Below are positions 24,283 to 33,221 of a DNA stretch of 64,000 bases, in pieces. Positions within the stretch are counted from its first letter, which is position 1. Every line of letters starts with the position of its first letter. The notes under the pieces are model-generated. The model was given only the letters and a program-made list of their open reading frames with translations, had not been told where the DNA came from and did no database searches. This DNA is from Pedobacter sp. PLR (GTDB taxonomy: Bacteria; Bacteroidota; Bacteroidia; Sphingobacteriales; Sphingobacteriaceae): contig NZ_JAPIVQ010000004.1 of the NCBI RefSeq assembly GCF_026239675.1, positions 62,001 through 126,000 on the forward strand, written 5' to 3'. Both the position numbers and the translations under genes were made by a program.

Positions 24283-24309
24283 ACAGGCCCTGAATGATTC
24301 AGAGCCTGT
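24283..24309 (-). terminator. Hairpin terminator after the small acidic/basic protein gene
   Basis: Arms ACAGGC(C)CTGAA and TTCAG(A)GCCTGT with a 3-base loop and one mismatch. Read on minus, it continues into a T-rich stretch (plus 24275-24283). It lies 25 bases past the stop of the 71-residue gene. Confidence 0.65.
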
Positions 24310-24333
24310 AACGATATGATTGATTTTCTTGTC

Positions 24334-24549
24334 TCACTCTTTTGGTGCCTTTTTAACCGGATGAACGGGTTGTTCGCCCTCTTCTCTTTGTTTAGCGGGG
24401 TTTTTAAAGTCGGCTTCTTCTTTTTGATAATCCTTGTCTTCCGGCTTTTTCACGACTTTATCGCCTTCCGGTACTTTATCTTTTGGAATTTCCTCTTCAT
24501 AATTGCTACCCGGTATATCGCTTTTCTTTTTCGCTTCGCTATTCATCAT
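24334..24549 (-). CDS. Small, highly charged, probably disordered protein
   Basis: 71 residues, almost entirely Lys, Glu, Asp, Pro and Gln, with no hydrophobic core, so probably unstructured. I recognise no family. The gene is supported by a terminator directly downstream and by its position 21 bases after the NamZ gene on the same strand. An overlapping plus-strand frame (24316-24582) is rich in Phe and Leu, as expected of a shadow frame. The role is unknown; low-complexity charged proteins of this type are common as small stress-induced proteins. Confidence 0.6.
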   Translation of the reverse strand: MMNSEAKKKSDIPGSNYEEEIPKDKVPEGDKVVKKPEDKDYQKEEADFKNPAKQREEGEQPVHPVKKAPKE

Positions 24550-24570
24550 CTGGTTATTTTAAAGGAATTG

Positions 24571-25857
24571 TTAAGGGTATAACAAATATTTCTTACGCAT
24601 TGTTTTGTAACGCGTTAAACCAGGTTCCCAACTCGCCCGAATCTCTTTTTCAGATTTTCCGGCAATGATTTGTTGCCTCAGACTCGTGTCACCAGCAAGT
24701 TTATCAAAATTATTCATTTGATTGCTGAGTTTGAAATTGAAGAAATCTGCTTTATTAGGCGAAGCCTGATACAATTCGATCAGCCAGTTTAAGTTTAAGG
24801 TTTTACTGCTGCGGATCTTTTCTGTATCGTAATCTCTCAGGTCTAGTCCGTAACAAACTTTATTTTGAAATATCGGTGTTTCTGCCATCCCTTTGATGCT
24901 TTTCGGCGTAAAGCTAAAGCTGTATCTGCCTTTTAATGCGGGAGCGCCAAGTATGGTGAAAGGGTATAAAGTACCACGACCGTGATTTAAATAAGTACCT
25001 TCAAACAGACAGGTAGTCGGGTATAGCAAAATAGATTGCGCGGTATTCAGGTTGGGCGATGGTTTTACAGGGAGCTCATAAGGGAGGTCGTGGTTGTAAT
25101 TGGCCACTTTAATGATTTTGATTTTGCATTTCAGCTTATTCTTTAGCCATCCTTCTCCATTCAGCATTTGCGCGTATTCTCCAACGGTAAGTCCATGGAC
25201 AATAGGGATGGGTTGTAAGCCGATTCCGGAAACTAATTTCGGATCAAGGATAGGGCCGTCGATATAGAAACCATTAGGGTTTGGACGATCCAGGATCAGT
25301 ACTTCTTTGTTTTGTGCGGCACAGGCTTCCATTACATGTTGCAGCGTATTGATATAAGTGTAAAAACGCACGCCTACATCCTGAATGTCGAAAATCATGA
25401 CATCTACATCTGCCAGTTCTTCTTTGCCAGGGGTAGAGTGCTTGCCGTACAAGGAAACCGCTTTAATCCCGGTTTTGGTGTCTATTGCATCGTTAACATG
25501 GATTCCGGCACTGGCATTTCCTCTGAATCCATGCTCCGGTCCGAATATTTTCACAATGTTGACGCCCAATTTCAGCAAACTGTCCACAGTAGTTTCTGTC
25601 CCGATAACTGAGGTTGGGTTGACTACCATACCTACGCGTTTACCTTTCAGATAAGGCAGATATTTTTCCGTTTGTTCCGCTCCGGTACGAATGTCGTTTT
25701 CTTGAACCTTACCTTTATGCTGCGGTTTTTCTTTGGCTTTCTTTTCTGTTGCTACAGTCGCGGTAGGAGCAGCAGTGGTACGATGACCAGCTGCGCAGGC
25801 GGCTAAATTCAGGCTAAGACCTGCGAGTAAAAGAAAGGAGGAACGGGATGTTTTCAT
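24571..25857 (-). CDS. namZ: Exo-beta-N-acetylmuramidase NamZ (DUF1343) lipoprotein
   Basis: 428 residues from the start at 25857. The signal peptide ends in a lipobox (NLAAC), so the enzyme is a lipoprotein of the periplasm or surface. The body is the DUF1343 fold: GKRVGMVVNPTSVIG, VKIFGPEHGFRGNASAG, DVMIFDIQDVGVRFYTYI, DRPNPNG and NHGRGTLYPF. Members of this family (NamZ, characterised in Tannerella and Bacillus) remove terminal N-acetylmuramic acid from peptidoglycan fragments, a step in cell-wall recycling. The frame is open 41 codons further upstream, but that extension is not protein-like and would push the lipobox inward. The small charged-protein gene follows 21 bases later. Confidence 0.9.
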   Translation of the reverse strand: MKTSRSSFLLLAGLSLNLAACAAGHRTTAAPTATVATEKKAKEKPQHKGKVQENDIRTGAEQTEKYLPYLKGKRVGMVVNPTSVIGTETTVDSLLKLGVNIVKIFGPEHGFRGNASAGIHVNDAIDTKTGIKAVSLYGKHSTPGKEELADVDVMIFDIQDVGVRFYTYINTLQHVMEACAAQNKEVLILDRPNPNGFYIDGPILDPKLVSGIGLQPIPIVHGLTVGEYAQMLNGEGWLKNKLKCKIKIIKVANYNHDLPYELPVKPSPNLNTAQSILLYPTTCLFEGTYLNHGRGTLYPFTILGAPALKGRYSFSFTPKSIKGMAETPIFQNKVCYGLDLRDYDTEKIRSSKTLNLNWLIELYQASPNKADFFNFKLSNQMNNFDKLAGDTSLRQQIIAGKSEKEIRASWEPGLTRYKTMRKKYLLYP

Positions 25858-26331
25858 TGGGAAATTGTTTGGTGATCGCTTGTTATAGAAGGATAAAGAT
25901 AAGAAAATTGAGGTATGATCTAAATTAGGCGGATGTAAAGAAATATAGGTGTCATGATGATAGAGATAGGTAGGTATCATGATGCTAAAGATTTAAAGAT
26001 ACTTATGTATTTGTATGTTTTGATGTTTAGATATCTTTACATCAGAAATCTACGTTCTTTAGGGCTCCGGCTGGATGTATTGGAATCCTGGTATCAAGAT
26101 ATCTATCTGATTATTGCTTTGGGCCAGCTTTTTTCCGGTAGGATTCAGGGGTGTAGATATCAATATATCCAGGGCTTTGTTGTGCTAAAAGCCAATAGCT
26201 AAAAGCCGCCTGGTATTCATAGCGTATTCAGCTGATATTTAAAGTGGTGAAATTCACATAATATTTGCAACTTTATCGCTGTAAAAATGCAGTAGGCGTA
26301 TTTTTGCTAAGTCACTATTTATAGCAAAAGT
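25858..26331. other. Intergenic region, namZ and the LolE-like gene
   Basis: 474 bases between divergent genes. It holds two ATCATGATG copies (near 25953 and 25977) and several overlapping ATATCTTTA/AAAGATAC-like stretches. An 82-codon frame in it has no protein-like features. One plus-strand -7 box is listed separately. Confidence 0.45.
26299..26306 (+). promoter_or_regulatory. -7 promoter box of the LolE-like gene (TATTTTTG)
   Basis: Exact TAnnTTTG match, 25 bases before the TTG start codon. The nearest upstream TTTG is 31 bases away, so a -33 element at normal spacing is not seen. Confidence 0.45.
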
Positions 26332-27552
26332 TTGAACATAGAATATTTCATAGCAAGGCGTATAGCCATCAAATCTGAACGTACTTTTTCTAAGCTGATT
26401 GTTCGCATTGCAATTGCAGGCGTCATGCTCAGTTTAGCGGTCATGATGCTTTCTGTAGCCATCATTAAAGGATTTAAAACAGAGATTCAGGAAAAGGTGA
26501 GGGGCTATATCGGTGATGTACGCATCTTCAAATTCGACCTGAACAATTCCTTTGAGCAGACACCTTTTGTTCCGGGAGCGGAAACGCTGGAGCATTTAAA
26601 GGCAAATCCTAATGTGGCGTTCTTCCAGTCTTATGCCACAAAACCCGCCATCATCTCTGTAAACGATGAGGTGGAAGGGATAAACTTTAAAGGGATCGAT
26701 AAAAGTTTCAACTGGGATTATATCAGAAAACACCTGGTCAGCGGAAACGTGATCAATTTTGCTGATAGTGCACAGGCGATGAAAGAGATTATGATCTCTC
26801 AGTTTACGGCAAACCGGCTGAAACTGAAAACCGGTGATGATTTTATTATGTACTTCGTTCAGGATCCGCCAAGAAACAGGAAGTTTAAAATTGTTGGGAT
26901 TTATGCGGTTGGCGTAGAGGAAATCGATAAAGGATTTGTGCTGGGCGACCTGAATGTGATTCGCCGCCTGAACAACTGGGGACCAAATGAGATTGGTGGA
27001 TTGGAAATCCGGATTAAAGACTTTTCTAAATTAAAGGAAGTTTCTACCGGTATATATGAGAATCTGGAGGTGAACCTCAGGTCCGAATCTGTGTCTGAAT
27101 TTTTTCCGGCCATCTTTACCTGGCTTTCTTTGCTGGATGTCAATACAAGAGTCTTGCTGATTCTGATGATGATTGTAGGGGTGATCAATATGATTACCGC
27201 ATTGCTGATCATGATTCTGGAACGTACCAATATGATCGGGATGCTGAAGGCTTTTGGAATGACAGATTATAGTGTCATCAAGATTTTCCTGTACAATGCC
27301 GTGTATCTGGTAGGTATAGGTTTGTTGTTAGGGAATATCCTCGGGTTAGGGTTGGGCTTTATACAAAAATACACCCATGTATTTAAATTGGATCAGGGCT
27401 CATATTACTTGTCTTATGTACCCGTAGAGCTCCACTTTGTAGATGTTTTGGTCTTGAATATAGGGATCGTAGTGATCTGTTTTGTAGTACTGATACTTCC
27501 TTCTTTACTGGTGAGTAAAATCTCTCCGCTAAAAGCGATCAGATTCAAGTAG
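26332..27552 (+). CDS. LolC/LolE-like ABC transporter permease (FtsX domain)
   Basis: 406 residues with the topology of lipoprotein-releasing permeases. There is one membrane segment near the N-terminus (about 25-50), a large periplasmic domain (about 55-270), then three membrane segments of the FtsX domain (about 278-300, 325-350 and 370-395). The N-terminus NIEYFIARRIAIKSERTFSKLIVRIAIAGVMLSLAVMM is typical of Bacteroidota LolE homologues. Such proteins, with an ATPase (LolD), release lipoproteins for the outer membrane; no LolD gene is adjacent. The start codon is TTG: the in-frame stop at 26308 leaves no ATG further upstream, and family N-terminal similarity begins at this codon. Confidence 0.88.
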   Translation: MNIEYFIARRIAIKSERTFSKLIVRIAIAGVMLSLAVMMLSVAIIKGFKTEIQEKVRGYIGDVRIFKFDLNNSFEQTPFVPGAETLEHLKANPNVAFFQSYATKPAIISVNDEVEGINFKGIDKSFNWDYIRKHLVSGNVINFADSAQAMKEIMISQFTANRLKLKTGDDFIMYFVQDPPRNRKFKIVGIYAVGVEEIDKGFVLGDLNVIRRLNNWGPNEIGGLEIRIKDFSKLKEVSTGIYENLEVNLRSESVSEFFPAIFTWLSLLDVNTRVLLILMMIVGVINMITALLIMILERTNMIGMLKAFGMTDYSVIKIFLYNAVYLVGIGLLLGNILGLGLGFIQKYTHVFKLDQGSYYLSYVPVELHFVDVLVLNIGIVVICFVVLILPSLLVSKISPLKAIRFK

Positions 27553-27609
27553 TTTGTTTGTTCATGGCTATTGATTTGTTGGATCAGGGTTATTAATTTG
27601 TTTAATATT

Positions 27610-27625
27610 CAGTACTTGTGTACTG
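27610..27625. promoter_or_regulatory. Short palindrome before the ABC exporter genes
   Basis: CAGTAC-TTGT-GTACTG, six-base perfect arms, 55 bases before the first exporter gene. A possible operator; nothing else supports it. Confidence 0.3.
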
Positions 27626-27680
27626 CTAAAATATAGCTTTATGAGGTCTTTCCGGCCTTATAAATAGAGAAAATTGAAAT

Positions 27681-29417
27681 ATGGAAGCAACAGTAAAAGA
27701 GAAAAAATCCAGTGTTTTTAGTCTGCTGAAGCCTTATCGTGGAATGATCTATCTCTTGATCTTCCTGGCATTGCTTAGTAATGGGGTCAACTTATTGTTG
27801 CCTAAATTGATTGCAAACGGGATAGATGCTTATACGGCAGGTAACTTCCTGATCAGGCCGGTGCTGATTGAGTTTTCCGGGGCAATCCTGCTGATATTTA
27901 TCTTTACTTATTTACAGAGTGTGGTGCAGACTTATGCTTCGGAGCGCGTGGCTAAAGACCTTAGAACGCAACTTTCTGACCAGATTTCCCGCCAAAGTCA
28001 TGCTTATATAGAAAAGGCGAATCCTTCAAAATTACTAACCAATCTTACTGCCGATGTAGATGCGATTAAGTCTTTTGTATCGCAGGCCATTGTTTCTATC
28101 GCCTCCTCAATTTTCCTGATCGTAGGTGCGAGTATCCTGTTGTTAGGTTTAAACTGGCGGTTGGCTTTGGCTGTAATTGCCATCGTACCGATTATCGGAA
28201 CTGCCTTTTATCTGGTATTGAATAAGGTAAAACCTCTGTTTAAAAAGAGCAGAGAGGTGATCGACTGGCTCAATAAGGTAATCAATGAAAGTATATTAGG
28301 AGCTGCATTGATTCGCGTGATCAATTCCCAGCAACTGGAATATGGTAAGTTTTTATCCGCAAATGCGCAAGCCAGAGATCTTGGATTGGCAATTCTAAAG
28401 TTGTTTGCAGGCTTAATTCCACTGATTATTTTTGTTGCCAACCTGGCCGGTTTAACAATTCTGGCCCTTGGTGGTCATTTTGTGATCCAGGGAACGATGT
28501 CCTTAGGAGAGTTCGCCGCTTTTAACAGCTACCTGAGTTTACTGATTTTCCCTATTCTGGTGATTGGTTTCATGAGTAATGTGATCGCGCAGGCCACCAC
28601 TTCCTATAAACGTATTGAAGGGGTCTTGAATATTCAGGAAAGTCCTCCGGAAGGAAAAATTACCGAATTATTAAAAGGAGCGATTGAATTAAAAGACGTT
28701 TCCGTGTCTTATGGACAGAAACCGGCTTTAAAAAACATTTCTTTTGCTTTGGAAGCAGGTTCTAAAACGGCGATCATCGGCCCAACAGCGGCAGGGAAAT
28801 CACAATTACTATATATCCTTACCGGATTGATTCTTCCGGATACCGGGGAAGTTCGCTTTGACGGGCATGATATTAAGGCGTATAATCCTGAAGCTTTTCA
28901 TCAGCAGGTCGGTTTTGTGTTCCAGGACAGCATTATCTTCAACATGAGTATCCGGGAAAATATCGCATTTAGTGATACGGTAACGGACCAGTCGCTGGAA
29001 AAAGCGATCGCTACTGCGGAATTGCATGATTTTATAACCGCATTACCGGATCAGCTGAATACAATTGTTTCTGAGCGGGGATCTAACCTTTCCGGAGGAC
29101 AAAAACAGCGCATCATGCTGGCCAGAGCATTGGCCGTAAATCCTAAGGTTTTACTACTCGATGATTTTACTTCCCGCGTGGATCACCATACCGAAAAGAG
29201 AATATTAGAAAACGTGCAGCAGAATTATCCGGGTATCACTTTATTGTCGGTGACGCAGAAGATTGCCGCAGTTACGCATTACGATAAAGTGATTGTATTG
29301 ATGCAAGGCGAAATCGTGGCACAAGGTAAACATGAGGAACTGCTGAAAACCAGTCCGGAGTATGTTCAAATTTTTAACTCACAACAGAGTACCAGCAATT
29401 ATGAATTACAATCTTAA
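27681..29417 (+). CDS. ABC exporter half-transporter with degenerate catalytic site (first subunit)
   Basis: 578 residues: six membrane segments (about 20-320) and an ATPase domain (about 340-570). Walker A is GPTAAGKS (367-374) and the signature is LSGGQ (470-474). Walker B reads LLLDDFTS, with aspartate D495 at the place of the catalytic glutamate, and the switch histidine is replaced by glutamine Q526 (VTQK). In heterodimeric exporters such as TM287/288 and BmrCD, one subunit carries this kind of change. The next gene overlaps it by 17 bases and has the complementary pattern, so the two form one exporter. The substrate is unknown (drugs, lipids or peptides are usual). Confidence 0.92.
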   Translation: MEATVKEKKSSVFSLLKPYRGMIYLLIFLALLSNGVNLLLPKLIANGIDAYTAGNFLIRPVLIEFSGAILLIFIFTYLQSVVQTYASERVAKDLRTQLSDQISRQSHAYIEKANPSKLLTNLTADVDAIKSFVSQAIVSIASSIFLIVGASILLLGLNWRLALAVIAIVPIIGTAFYLVLNKVKPLFKKSREVIDWLNKVINESILGAALIRVINSQQLEYGKFLSANAQARDLGLAILKLFAGLIPLIIFVANLAGLTILALGGHFVIQGTMSLGEFAAFNSYLSLLIFPILVIGFMSNVIAQATTSYKRIEGVLNIQESPPEGKITELLKGAIELKDVSVSYGQKPALKNISFALEAGSKTAIIGPTAAGKSQLLYILTGLILPDTGEVRFDGHDIKAYNPEAFHQQVGFVFQDSIIFNMSIRENIAFSDTVTDQSLEKAIATAELHDFITALPDQLNTIVSERGSNLSGGQKQRIMLARALAVNPKVLLLDDFTSRVDHHTEKRILENVQQNYPGITLLSVTQKIAAVTHYDKVIVLMQGEIVAQGKHEELLKTSPEYVQIFNSQQSTSNYELQS

Positions 29418-31158
29418 CCAGAATAGTGGCCAGGAAGAAAAACAGTCAACTTTTCAGGCTTTAAAAAAACTAATTCAATTAATTTCTGAGGAAAAGAAAA
29501 ACCTGTGGATGGCCTCAGGAATTATTCTTTTGAACTCTTGTTTGCTGTTGATGGGGCCCTTATTGATCGGACATACGATTGATGCTTATATCAGGACCAA
29601 AGATTATCATGGTGTACTGGTCTTTACCGGGATTATACTAAGCATGTATCTGCTGGCTTTCTGTACGGGATATTTCCAGACAAAATTGATGGGTGGTGTG
29701 GGGCAACGAATGTTGTACACACTGAGGAATGCGGTTTTCAATAAGCTTCAGGAGCTTCCTGTGGCTTTTTTTAATGAGAATAAAGCAGGGGATCTGATTT
29801 CCAGAGTAAACAATGATACGGATAAGATCAACCAGTTTTTCTCGCAGTCGCTGATGCAGTTTATTGGCAGTATTGTAACCATGACGGGGGCCGGTATTTT
29901 CTTATTGATGATCAATTTTGAGCTTGGTGCTGCGGCCCTGGTTCCGGCATTGCTGATTCTGATCTTTACCGCACTGGTATCCCCATGGGTGAAAAAAAGA
30001 AATGCTTCGAACCTGAAAAGCGTTGGTGGGATGAGTGCCGAAATTCAGGAGAGCCTGAATAATTTTAAGGTGATCATCGCCTTCAACAGAAGAGACTATT
30101 TCCGAAAAAGATTTGATGAGGCGAACCGCCATAATTATAAGACGGCAATAGGTGCAGGTCTGGCCAATAATATTTTAATGCCGGTCTATGGATTGTTCTC
30201 CAGTATGGCACAATTGATCGTGTTGCTTTTCGGTATTTACCTGATTTCTCAAGGGCAGTTTAGCATTGGACTGTTGGTGAGTTATTTTTCTTATGCTACC
30301 AATTTCTACAATCCTTTAAGACAACTGGCCGCTTTATGGGCCAATTTCCAGGTAGCTATGGCGGGCTGGGACAGGATTTCTCAGATTTTATCAATGAAAA
30401 ATGACCTGCAACAACTAAAAGGAAATACTTTAACGTCTAATGCTTTGCTGGAATTCAGGAATGTCCACTTTTCTTATACTGTCGATAAGGAGATTCTACA
30501 TGACATCAGTTTTAGCCTGGAGAAAGGTAAAACTTACGCGCTGATTGGTCCTACAGGTGGGGGTAAAACGACTACAGCTTCCTTGATTGCACGTTTATAC
30601 GATGCGACGGAAGGAACGGTTTTACTGAGCGGTAAGGACATTCGTTCTTATACTCATGAGGAACGTGCGGCTAAGATTGGCTTCATCCTGCAAGAGCCGT
30701 TTTTGTTTACAGGAACGGTAAGGGATAATATTCTATATGGCAATAGCAGGTATAAAGATTATACCAATGAGCAGTTGGAAGAGGTGATCAGGGAAGCGAA
30801 TTTAGATGCTTTACTGGCCATTTTTGAAAATGGACTGGATACAGCAGTTACTTCCGGATCTGATAACATTAGTCTGGGACAAAAGCAGTTGATTGCCTTT
30901 ATGAGGGCGGTGTTAAGGAATCCGGAATTGCTGATTCTCGATGAGGCGACCGCTAATATTGATACAATTACCGAGCAGTTACTGAGTGCTATTCTTAAAA
31001 AACTACCTAAAGAAACTACACTGGTGATCATTGCACACCGTTTAAATACCATCGAGAATGCCGATGAGATCTTCTTTGTAAACTCCGGAGAGGTGACCCG
31101 TGCAGGGACACTTGATCATGCGATGGACTTGTTGCTGAAAGGTAAACGGAAAAGCTAA
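29401..31158 (+). CDS. ABC exporter half-transporter with active catalytic site (second subunit)
   Basis: 585 residues, same build as its partner: six membrane segments then an ATPase domain (about 355-585). Walker A is GPTGGGKT (383-390), Walker B is LLILDEATANID with catalytic E515, and the switch histidine H546 is in IIAHRL. Only the signature is altered, ISLGQ (490-494) instead of LSGGQ. Combined with the partner, this gives one normal and one degenerate ATP site. I start at ATG 29401, which lies inside the end of the first gene, rather than at the longer open frame from 29362; the 17-base overlap suggests translational coupling. Confidence 0.92.
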   Translation: MNYNLNQNSGQEEKQSTFQALKKLIQLISEEKKNLWMASGIILLNSCLLLMGPLLIGHTIDAYIRTKDYHGVLVFTGIILSMYLLAFCTGYFQTKLMGGVGQRMLYTLRNAVFNKLQELPVAFFNENKAGDLISRVNNDTDKINQFFSQSLMQFIGSIVTMTGAGIFLLMINFELGAAALVPALLILIFTALVSPWVKKRNASNLKSVGGMSAEIQESLNNFKVIIAFNRRDYFRKRFDEANRHNYKTAIGAGLANNILMPVYGLFSSMAQLIVLLFGIYLISQGQFSIGLLVSYFSYATNFYNPLRQLAALWANFQVAMAGWDRISQILSMKNDLQQLKGNTLTSNALLEFRNVHFSYTVDKEILHDISFSLEKGKTYALIGPTGGGKTTTASLIARLYDATEGTVLLSGKDIRSYTHEERAAKIGFILQEPFLFTGTVRDNILYGNSRYKDYTNEQLEEVIREANLDALLAIFENGLDTAVTSGSDNISLGQKQLIAFMRAVLRNPELLILDEATANIDTITEQLLSAILKKLPKETTLVIIAHRLNTIENADEIFFVNSGEVTRAGTLDHAMDLLLKGKRKS

Positions 31159-31179
31159 ACGGGCATTGCTGCCCGTCTT
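31159..31179 (+). terminator. Short hairpin after the ABC exporter operon
   Basis: ACGGGCA-ttgc-TGCCCGT (seven-base arms) begins at the base after the second subunit's stop codon and is followed by CTTT only. A weak terminator candidate. Confidence 0.5.
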
Positions 31180-31220
31180 TCAGGTTAAAAATGAATTTTG
31201 ATGAGCAGATCAATTGGCTA

Positions 31221-31688
31221 CTAAAACCCTTTTTCCTGCATTTTCTTTGCTAATTGTTCCCCTAATTTCATGCCCCATTGCTGACCTGCGGCCATGGAAT
31301 CCTGTAAGATAAAAGGAGTTTTTTCTGCAAACTTCCTTCCGGTAGGCGTATGATAGAATTTAGTGATGTCTTTAAGTTCAGCTTCAGTAATGTGTTTTTG
31401 ATAGATTGGAAGCAACAGATCGAATAGATCTTCCTGAGCGGATTTAATAAAAGTAGCTTCAAAATCCTGCCAGAAAGACTCAGGGGCAGTGGTTTTTTGA
31501 GATTTCAGCATTTTTATGGTTTGTACAATTGCTACCTTATAGGATTCAGCAGAACCTGAAGCATCCATCATTTCTTTTAGACTTACTTTATAAGAATTGT
31601 TATCCTGTCCAAAGGAAAACATAGTGGTACTAATTATTAATGCAAGTACAAGTAGCGGCTTTTTTATCGTTTTTAACCTATTTTTCAT
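31221..31688 (-). CDS. DUF2059 family secreted protein
   Basis: 155 residues. The first 28 residues are a signal peptide (PLLVLALIISTTMFSFGQ), so the protein is exported to the periplasm. The remainder is helical and matches DUF2059: an ESFWQDFEATFIKSAQEDLFDLLLPIYQKHITEAELKDITKFYHTPTGRKFAEKTP block, where the FYxTPxGRK segment is the hallmark. The function is unknown. It is convergent with the ABC exporter and divergent from the DEAD-box gene, so it is a single-gene unit. Confidence 0.85.
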   Translation of the reverse strand: MKNRLKTIKKPLLVLALIISTTMFSFGQDNNSYKVSLKEMMDASGSAESYKVAIVQTIKMLKSQKTTAPESFWQDFEATFIKSAQEDLFDLLLPIYQKHITEAELKDITKFYHTPTGRKFAEKTPFILQDSMAAGQQWGMKLGEQLAKKMQEKGF

Positions 31689-31774
31689 CCTTCAAATTAA
31701 AGGCTATTATCCGATATTTCCACTATTATGTTTCCCGAATTATAAAAGGCTACAGACCTCAATTAAATATTACG

Positions 31775-31782
31775 TAAATTTG
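31775..31782 (+). promoter_or_regulatory. -7 promoter box of the DEAD-box gene (TAAATTTG)
   Basis: Exact TAnnTTTG match, 27 bases before the GTG start at 31810. It lies inside the longer open frame, which supports the later start. Confidence 0.55.
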
Positions 31783-31809
31783 CAGAATAATAATATTAAT
31801 AGAGAAACT

Positions 31810-33108
31810 GTGTCATTAGAGAAATTAAAACTAAGCAAGCAACTGGTAACGTCAATGACTGATGCCGGATATATATCTGCAAAAGAGATTCAGGCAAAAA
31901 CAATGTCAAGAATTCTTGGCGGACAGGATATCATCGCTGTTGGTCCTGAAGGTTCAGGAAAAACGACGAACTATGTGCTTGGGGTTCTAATGCGCCTGAA
32001 ATACAGCACAGATGAAGCGCCAAAAGTGCTGATCCTTGTTCCTTCAATGGAAAAGGTATTAGAGGTGATTGAAGAATTTGAGAAGCTAAATAAAAATAAA
32101 AACCTCCGTATTATGGGTTTATACGGAAACGGAGGAACAGAACAGGATGTACTGGATCTGGTAGATGGCGTGGATATCGTGGTGGCGACGCCAACAAGAG
32201 CACGTGCTATTTATCTGAAACTAGGTTTAAACCTGAGTAAATTGCAAATGTTCATCGTAGATGATGCGGAAGTGATTGTGAAACAAGGTATGCAACTTCC
32301 GGTTTGTGAACTGGCAAGAAGCGCAGGTAAATGTCAGCACCTGATCTTTACAACTGTTGTTCATGAAAAACTGAATAATATGATTGATCAGTTCCTACAT
32401 TTTCCCACTACTTTAGAAGTGGAAGATCTTGGTGAAAACCAGGCGGATACACATGAACTGATTTTATACCAGGTTCCTAATCATAAAACCAAAGTGAATT
32501 TACTTAACCTCTTGTTGAGAGATGATGAGGTATTTGATAAGGTCGTGGTTTTTGTAAATACACGTTTAACTGCTCAGAAGTTGGGTAAAAGTTTGCATTC
32601 TGCAAGACCAGGTGATATTTCAGTGTTGAATCCACTGTTCTTTGATGAAGATGGATTTGACCATATTGAAGATTTTAAGGAAATTCCTGAAGCCAGAGTA
32701 TTAATCGTTGCCAATGAGGGTACTGCTAGTCTGGACCTTTCCGGCATTCCTTTTATATTCCATTTCGAAGTTCCTGAGCAAAAGGAAACTTTCCTAAGCA
32801 GGGTTTTGAAAACCGGAGAGGAAGATGTAGTCGCAATTACTTTTTCGACTGATATGGAGCTGGTAGAAGTTAAAAAGATTGAGCAATCCGTTGGTAAGAA
32901 GTTAACAGTTATGGATTTACCAGAAGGATTGGTGATCGATAAGGTTGCAAAAACAGGTGGTATTGATAAAAGCAGAATTGTTAAGGAGAAGAATGTTGCC
33001 CCTAATGGCGGTGGCGCTTTCCATGACAAGAAAGAAAGTAATACGAAAGATTATAACTATGGTATCGGCCAGAAGGCTAAAATGACCATGAAAAAGAAAC
33101 ATGGTTAA
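31810..33108 (+). CDS. DEAD-box helicase-like protein with eroded motifs
   Basis: 432 residues from the GTG start. The two RecA-like domains of a DEAD-box RNA helicase are visible: a Q motif (EIQAKTM), Walker A GPEGSGKT with K51, an ATPTR motif, and a second domain ending in FHFEVPEQKETFLSRVLKTG. Several core motifs are changed. Motif II reads DDAE (151-154) instead of DEAD, motif Ia lacks PTRELA, motif III reads TTV instead of SAT, and motif VI lacks the HRxGRxxR arginines. It may bind RNA or ATP but not act as a normal helicase. The open frame extends to 31597, but the GTG start follows the -7 box correctly. Confidence 0.82.
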   Translation: MSLEKLKLSKQLVTSMTDAGYISAKEIQAKTMSRILGGQDIIAVGPEGSGKTTNYVLGVLMRLKYSTDEAPKVLILVPSMEKVLEVIEEFEKLNKNKNLRIMGLYGNGGTEQDVLDLVDGVDIVVATPTRARAIYLKLGLNLSKLQMFIVDDAEVIVKQGMQLPVCELARSAGKCQHLIFTTVVHEKLNNMIDQFLHFPTTLEVEDLGENQADTHELILYQVPNHKTKVNLLNLLLRDDEVFDKVVVFVNTRLTAQKLGKSLHSARPGDISVLNPLFFDEDGFDHIEDFKEIPEARVLIVANEGTASLDLSGIPFIFHFEVPEQKETFLSRVLKTGEEDVVAITFSTDMELVEVKKIEQSVGKKLTVMDLPEGLVIDKVAKTGGIDKSRIVKEKNVAPNGGGAFHDKKESNTKDYNYGIGQKAKMTMKKKHG

Positions 33109-33131
33109 TTTAAAACCCTGTTAAAATATTT

Positions 33132-33168
33132 AAGCCCTTAGTTCTGATTAGAATTAAGGGCTTTTTTT
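33132..33168 (+). terminator. Terminator after the DEAD-box gene
   Basis: Nine-base perfect arms AAGCCCTTA/TAAGGGCTT (33132-33140 and 33155-33163) with a 14-base loop, followed by a run of T residues (33162-33168). Confidence 0.9.
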
Positions 33169-33221
33169 ATTGTAATTTCGAATTACCAGGGAACTTTCGG
33201 CGCTGTCGTTACTCTGATTGA

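Noticed and set aside
24316..24582. An 88-codon plus-strand frame rich in Phe and Leu.
   Set aside because: It lies opposite the Lys/Glu-rich minus-strand gene, which produces such hydrophobic shadows.
25954..26202. An 82-codon plus-strand frame between namZ and the LolE-like gene.
   Set aside because: No family resemblance or protein-like composition, and no promoter or terminator; it looks like chance in an AT-rich gap.
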